Below are positions 24,111 through 30,494 of a stretch of DNA of 30,494 bases, in pieces. The position numbers and the translations under genes are program-made. Position 1 is the stretch's first letter; each line of letters starts with the position of its first letter. Source of the DNA: G001797105 sp964528155 (GTDB lineage Bacteria > Chloroflexota > Anaerolineae > Anaerolineales > E44-bin32); the NCBI GenBank assembly GCA_964528155.1, contig CAZGRL010000039.1, positions 1-30,494 of the forward strand, given 5' to 3'. Under the pieces are notes generated by a model that did not search any database, was not told where the DNA came from, and saw only the letters and a list, made by a program, of their open reading frames with translations.

Positions 24111-25127
24111 GTGATCCCTCTGTTCCGCTCCGCCAAGCCCCCGGAACTTCCGGCCGCACAGGCGACTTGCCCGAGGTCGCCTCTCTGGAGAGGATGTCGC
24201 ACGGCCTCGCAGAAGCACGGGCCTTCACTTGTGTGGGTCGCGTTGTGTGTGTGTTGCCTGGCTGTGGCCGCGTGCACCCGCACGCTTGTGCCCGTTACGG
24301 CGATCGTCAATCCGACGATCTCAGCCACGACCGCTCCCCCGACGATCATTGTCGAGCCCGGCCCGACGCTTCGACCGACGGAGCCGATATCCGCCGGGCT
24401 GGCGTACGCCGTCACCTGGGTGCCCGGTGGTGAAACCCTGGCCGTCCGTCAGCCGGCCGGTACCTCCGGGTCGATGATCGACGAGCTTTCCTCGGACCAG
24501 CGAGGGATCCAGCTCACAGGCAACAGCACGCCTCTGGGGAGCTCACTCTGGGTGGAGATCCTGCGCTCCGGCGGCGGTTCCGGATGGGTCAACAGTTGGA
24601 ACCTGACCGAGGCCGTGAGCGCATCCGATTTCTGCGCCGATCCCCGTGTCGAGGAGCTTATCGAGCGTGTTCGGACCGCGGTCGAGGAACGCGATGGCGC
24701 GGCGCTGGCCGAGTTGATCAACCCCAGACGCGGGCTGGTTATCCGACTCGACTGGTGGAACCCGGACGTCGTGATTCCGTACACGGCGGTCACGAATCTG
24801 CTCACCTCCCCGACGATCGTCGAGTGGGGGATCGAACAGGAAAGCGGCAAACCGGTGGAAGGTACCTTTCGCGAGATGATTCTGCCGGGCCTGGACGATG
24901 TCTTGGAGGCCGAATCGACAATCGCCTGTGACAGCCTGAACGCCGGCAGGACAGCCCGAAGTGTGCAATGGCCGGATGAGTTCACCAATATCAACTTCTA
25001 TTCATTCTTCCGCCCGCCCAACGTGCCTGGAAACGAGCTCAGTTGGCGGGCGTGGGCCTTGGGGATCGAGTACGTCGGCGGGGAACCCTTCCTCTCGCTG
25101 CTCGTGCAGTACCGCGCTGAGATCTAG
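24111..25127 (+). CDS. Putative lipoprotein with SH3-like segment
   Basis: The longest frame is 338 residues from GTG 24111. The hydrophobic stretch LVWVALCVCCLAVAAC followed by TRTL looks like a lipoprotein signal with lipobox VAAC, so the start may lie closer to it than GTG 24111; no ATG is available and the start is unsure. After a Pro/Thr-rich linker (about 65-95) come residues with a bacterial SH3-like pattern (LAVRQPAGTSGSMIDEL...IQLTGN...WVEIL...GWVNSWNLTE). A region of about 170 residues that I cannot assign follows (VEELIERVRTAVEERDGAALAELINP, then WPDEFTNINFYSFFRPP). It is probably an outer-surface wall-binding or sensing protein. The 3' end lies within the doubtful assembly junction: the stop TAG at 25125-25127 reads TCG in the second copy of this sequence at 25356-25358. 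Confidence 0.62.
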   Translation: MIPLFRSAKPPELPAAQATCPRSPLWRGCRTASQKHGPSLVWVALCVCCLAVAACTRTLVPVTAIVNPTISATTAPPTIIVEPGPTLRPTEPISAGLAYAVTWVPGGETLAVRQPAGTSGSMIDELSSDQRGIQLTGNSTPLGSSLWVEILRSGGGSGWVNSWNLTEAVSASDFCADPRVEELIERVRTAVEERDGAALAELINPRRGLVIRLDWWNPDVVIPYTAVTNLLTSPTIVEWGIEQESGKPVEGTFREMILPGLDDVLEAESTIACDSLNAGRTARSVQWPDEFTNINFYSFFRPPNVPGNELSWRAWALGIEYVGGEPFLSLLVQYRAEI

Positions 25128-25510
25128 CGATACCGAGGCGCAGGTACTCGCCCAAGGGCGCGGAGGTCTGTTTTAAGGGTGGGGGCCGGGGCAGCCCGCC
25201 CCCAACCCAAAAAAATAAGTGGGCCTCCTGGGTGTTAACCCCACCCCGGCCAGAATTTTGCGATCTTAGAGCCCCCNNNNNNNNNNCTTGGGCTTGGGCT
25301 GCCCGTAACGATCGGCGCGTCCCTCTCGCTGCTCGTGCCGTACCGCGCTGAGATCTCGCCAACCCGCGGCGCCGTTACCCGCCCACGGGCGCGGCGGACT
25401 GTTTCAGGGGGGGGGCCCGGCCACGCCGGCCCCCACCCTTCAAACAGACGTGGGCGTCCTGGCTGTACCCGCCAGCCGGGCATGATTGTGGCGATCTTCG
25501 AGCGCCCGAT
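25052..25510. repeat. false tandem duplication across an assembly gap (25052-25275 and about 25286-25510)
   Basis: The bases from about 25052 to 25275 and from about 25286 to 25510 are the same sequence with many substitutions, in register with an offset of 231. Positions 25091-25125 match 25322-25356 with one mismatch, and divergence grows toward the gap on both sides. The commonest difference is A in the left copy against C in the right. This fits two overlapping contig ends with poor base quality, not a biological repeat. The region holds no supported gene beyond the lipoprotein's 3' end. Confidence 0.8.
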
Positions 25511-25553
25511 TGTGCCTTGAAGTGGGCTCTCCTTGGTCCTGGCCCGCTGAGCT
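25128..25553. other. 426-bp stretch without a reliable gene, containing the second N run
   Basis: The stretch consists of the tail of the left contig, ten Ns and the head of the right contig, then about 40 bp before the dehydrogenase gene. Open frames across it are rich in Arg and Pro, run through low-quality bases and show no family motif, so I support none of them. Confidence 0.7.
25276..25285. other. assembly gap (10 Ns)
   Basis: Ten Ns separate two copies of the same ~225 bp. The real overlap of the contigs suggests that the gap does not exist and that about 235 bp of the window should be collapsed. Confidence 0.9.
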
Positions 25554-26417
25554 ATGGGTGATATGCAAACGCGATCCGCGGCGCAAGTAATTCTGATCAC
25601 CGGCGCCTCGTCGGGGATAGGCGAGGCCACTGCCCGTGAGTTCTCGCGACGCGGCCATCACGTTGTCCTTGCCGCACGCAGGATCGGGCGCCTGCGACGC
25701 CTCGCCGATGAATTGCGCGACAGCTATCCGGACTGTCGACCTCTGGCCGTCCGGGTCGATGTGACCAGCGCCGATGATATCCACAGCTGCGTCGAAACCG
25801 CGCTCAATCAGTATGGCAGGCTGGATGTGCTTTTCGCCAACGCCGGTGTTGCCGCGCTGGGATGGCTCGAGGAGCTTGATCCCCAGCAGGACATCGCCGT
25901 CCAGCTGCAGACGAACCTCACAGGAGTGATCCTCGCCGCACGTGAAGTTCTGCCGCACATGCAGGCTCATCGAAGGGGCCACATTATCTTGATGTCTTCG
26001 TTGGCGGGTTGGATTCCGACGCCGACCTACTCAGTCTATGCCGCATCCAAATTCGGTGTGCGCGGCTTCGGGCGTGCGCTGAAACGCGAGGTCTCCGTCT
26101 GGGGGATCCACGTCTCGACAGTGTTTGTGGGCGCGGTGAGGACGGGATTTGCCGCCGATGCAGTGAAGAGTCGCAAGACGGGCTGGACGACTCCGTCGGC
26201 TCTGGTGGTGTCACCTGAACGATTGGCTCGAGAGATCGTGCGCCTGACGCGAAAGCCGCGGACGACGGTTGTGCTTCCGGGCATCTTTCGGCCCGTGATC
26301 TGGCTCGACGCCGTCTGGCCGGGGATCATCGATCGGGTGAGCGAGAAAATGTTCGTAGGTCGAGAGCGTTCTGCGGCGCTGTCTGCAGGTTCCCCGGATG
26401 TTGACCGTCGCAGGTGA
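25554..26417 (+). CDS. Short-chain dehydrogenase/reductase
   Basis: The 287-residue cytoplasmic NAD(P)-dependent oxidoreductase is a classical SDR. It has the nucleotide-binding TGASSGIG (16-23), ARR after the second strand (41-43, basic, suggesting NADPH), DVTSADD, NAG (96-98), catalytic Ser149, Tyr162 and Lys166 (YSVYAASK) and a C-terminal stretch with no predicted span. The substrate cannot be told from sequence; this class acts on alcohols, ketones and acyl intermediates. A second in-frame ATG lies at 25563, so the true start may be three codons later. It begins just after the doubtful assembly junction and converges with mfd. Confidence 0.88.
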   Translation: MGDMQTRSAAQVILITGASSGIGEATAREFSRRGHHVVLAARRIGRLRRLADELRDSYPDCRPLAVRVDVTSADDIHSCVETALNQYGRLDVLFANAGVAALGWLEELDPQQDIAVQLQTNLTGVILAAREVLPHMQAHRRGHIILMSSLAGWIPTPTYSVYAASKFGVRGFGRALKREVSVWGIHVSTVFVGAVRTGFAADAVKSRKTGWTTPSALVVSPERLAREIVRLTRKPRTTVVLPGIFRPVIWLDAVWPGIIDRVSEKMFVGRERSAALSAGSPDVDRRR

Positions 26418-26457
26418 AAACGCGTGCGCAGGCCGCGGGCAAGTTGACCGGTAGAGC

Positions 26458-29924
<3,467 letters not shown>

Positions 29925-29928
<4 letters not shown>

Positions 29929-30494
29929 CCGTCCACCGGTCCGTTGAAGCGCGTCATGGCCATATCAAGCCCGTCCAGCATGACGGCCCGCACGCACGCC
30001 ATCGCTTTGTCAAGCGTGATCCCTAGCAGCTCCTGCTCCGCTTCTAAGAAATCCTTCAAGACGTAATCCGCCGGGTCCATCCGGCCCGGAGGCCGTCCAA
30101 TCCCTATCCGCAGGCGTGGGAAATCCTGTCTCCCCAGTCGGCTGATGATCGACTGCATCCCACGATGTCCGGCGCTGCCTCCCGAGCCCCGGAGACGGAG
30201 GGTCCCCAACGGAATGTCGAGGTCGTCGTGCACGACGATCAGGTGATCCAATGGGATCTGAAAAAAGCGGACGAGCGACGATATCGGCCCGCCGGAGGTG
30301 TTCATGAAGCCTTGAGGCTTGGCCAATATGACTCTCAGGCCATCGATCCGGCCGTCGGTGACCAATGACCCGGCCTGGCGTCGGCGGAAGGCGCTGCCCA
30401 TCTCCTTCGCCATCCGGTCGAGAAGCATGAAGCCGACGTTGTGCCGGTTCATCCGGAATTCCCTTCCCGGATTCCCCAGACCTGCGATTAGATG
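29925..30494 (-). CDS. pth: Peptidyl-tRNA hydrolase (5' end outside window)
   Basis: The frame stays open to the window edge. Codons before the first internal ATG at 30452 read LIAGLGNPGREFR, the family's N-terminal motif, so the true start lies a few residues beyond 30494. It releases tRNA from prematurely dropped peptidyl-tRNA. Conserved parts seen are GLGNPG, RHNVGF (catalytic His), KPQGFMNTSGG (Asn), HDDLDIPLG (Asp) and the C-terminal DYVLKDF. At the GGHNG motif of the family this protein reads SAGHRGMQS, with Arg where E. coli has Asn114. Translation is coupled to mfd by a four-base overlap. Confidence 0.93.

Noticed and set aside
25335..25520. An Arg/Pro-rich open frame of 61 codons after the second gap
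   Set aside because: It runs through low-quality bases of the right contig end, which duplicates the left contig, and the residues show no family pattern. It may be an out-of-place readthrough of the lipoprotein gene.

Overview
The window is a GC-rich bacterial chromosome segment, probably from an uncultured member of the Chloroflexota close to Anaerolineae. The basis is indirect: a lipoprotein linker rich in PTQAP-like units, a Tad pilus locus with no outer-membrane secretin in view (fitting a one-membrane cell), large GT-C type membrane glycosyltransferases, and promoters of the TTGNNN / TATAAT type. No marker gene is present, so the assignment is an inference. Two runs of ten Ns (1755-1764 and 25276-25285) show that this is a draft scaffold, and both damage gene models.

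Layout. Positions 1-3878 hold three consecutive multi-spanning GT-C-like membrane proteins, the first cut by the window edge and the second broken by an N run. Positions 3850-5683 encode a cytoplasmic two-component pair: a NarL/FixJ response regulator and a DegS-like histidine kinase. Positions 5827-12323 are a Tad/Flp type IVc pilus locus: a 48-residue Flp pilin with its own promoter and terminator, then cpaB, a receiver-cpaE fusion, cpaF, tadB and tadC from a second promoter. Positions 12377-14867 hold comF, a long-form hibernation factor hpf, and an unassigned gene with nucleotidyltransferase-like motifs.

On the minus strand lie an HNH endonuclease (14882-15385) and a phosphonate-type ABC transporter operon transcribed phnD-phnC-phnE1-phnE2 (20008 down to 15557). 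Back-to-back promoters around 20119-20188 drive phnD leftward and folC-lon rightward. After lon come a lipoprotein with an SH3-like segment, a scaffold join that appears to duplicate about 225 bp falsely, and a short-chain dehydrogenase. The right end carries pth and mfd on the minus strand, pth being cut by the window edge.

Working together: the two-component pair, the pilin and the export machinery are likely one surface-appendage module, and the receiver domain fused to CpaE may let phosphorylation act directly on pilus assembly. The phn operon is a complete importer of unusual build, because both permeases carry an extracytoplasmic beta-rich insert. Most of the rest is housekeeping: folate, proteolysis, transcription-coupled repair, peptidyl-tRNA recycling and ribosome hibernation. 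I did not find a wholly new system. The best leads are the REC-CpaE fusion with its neighbouring kinase, the modified PhnE pair, a 19-bp perfect inverted repeat inside the pilus locus, and the unassigned 374-residue protein.
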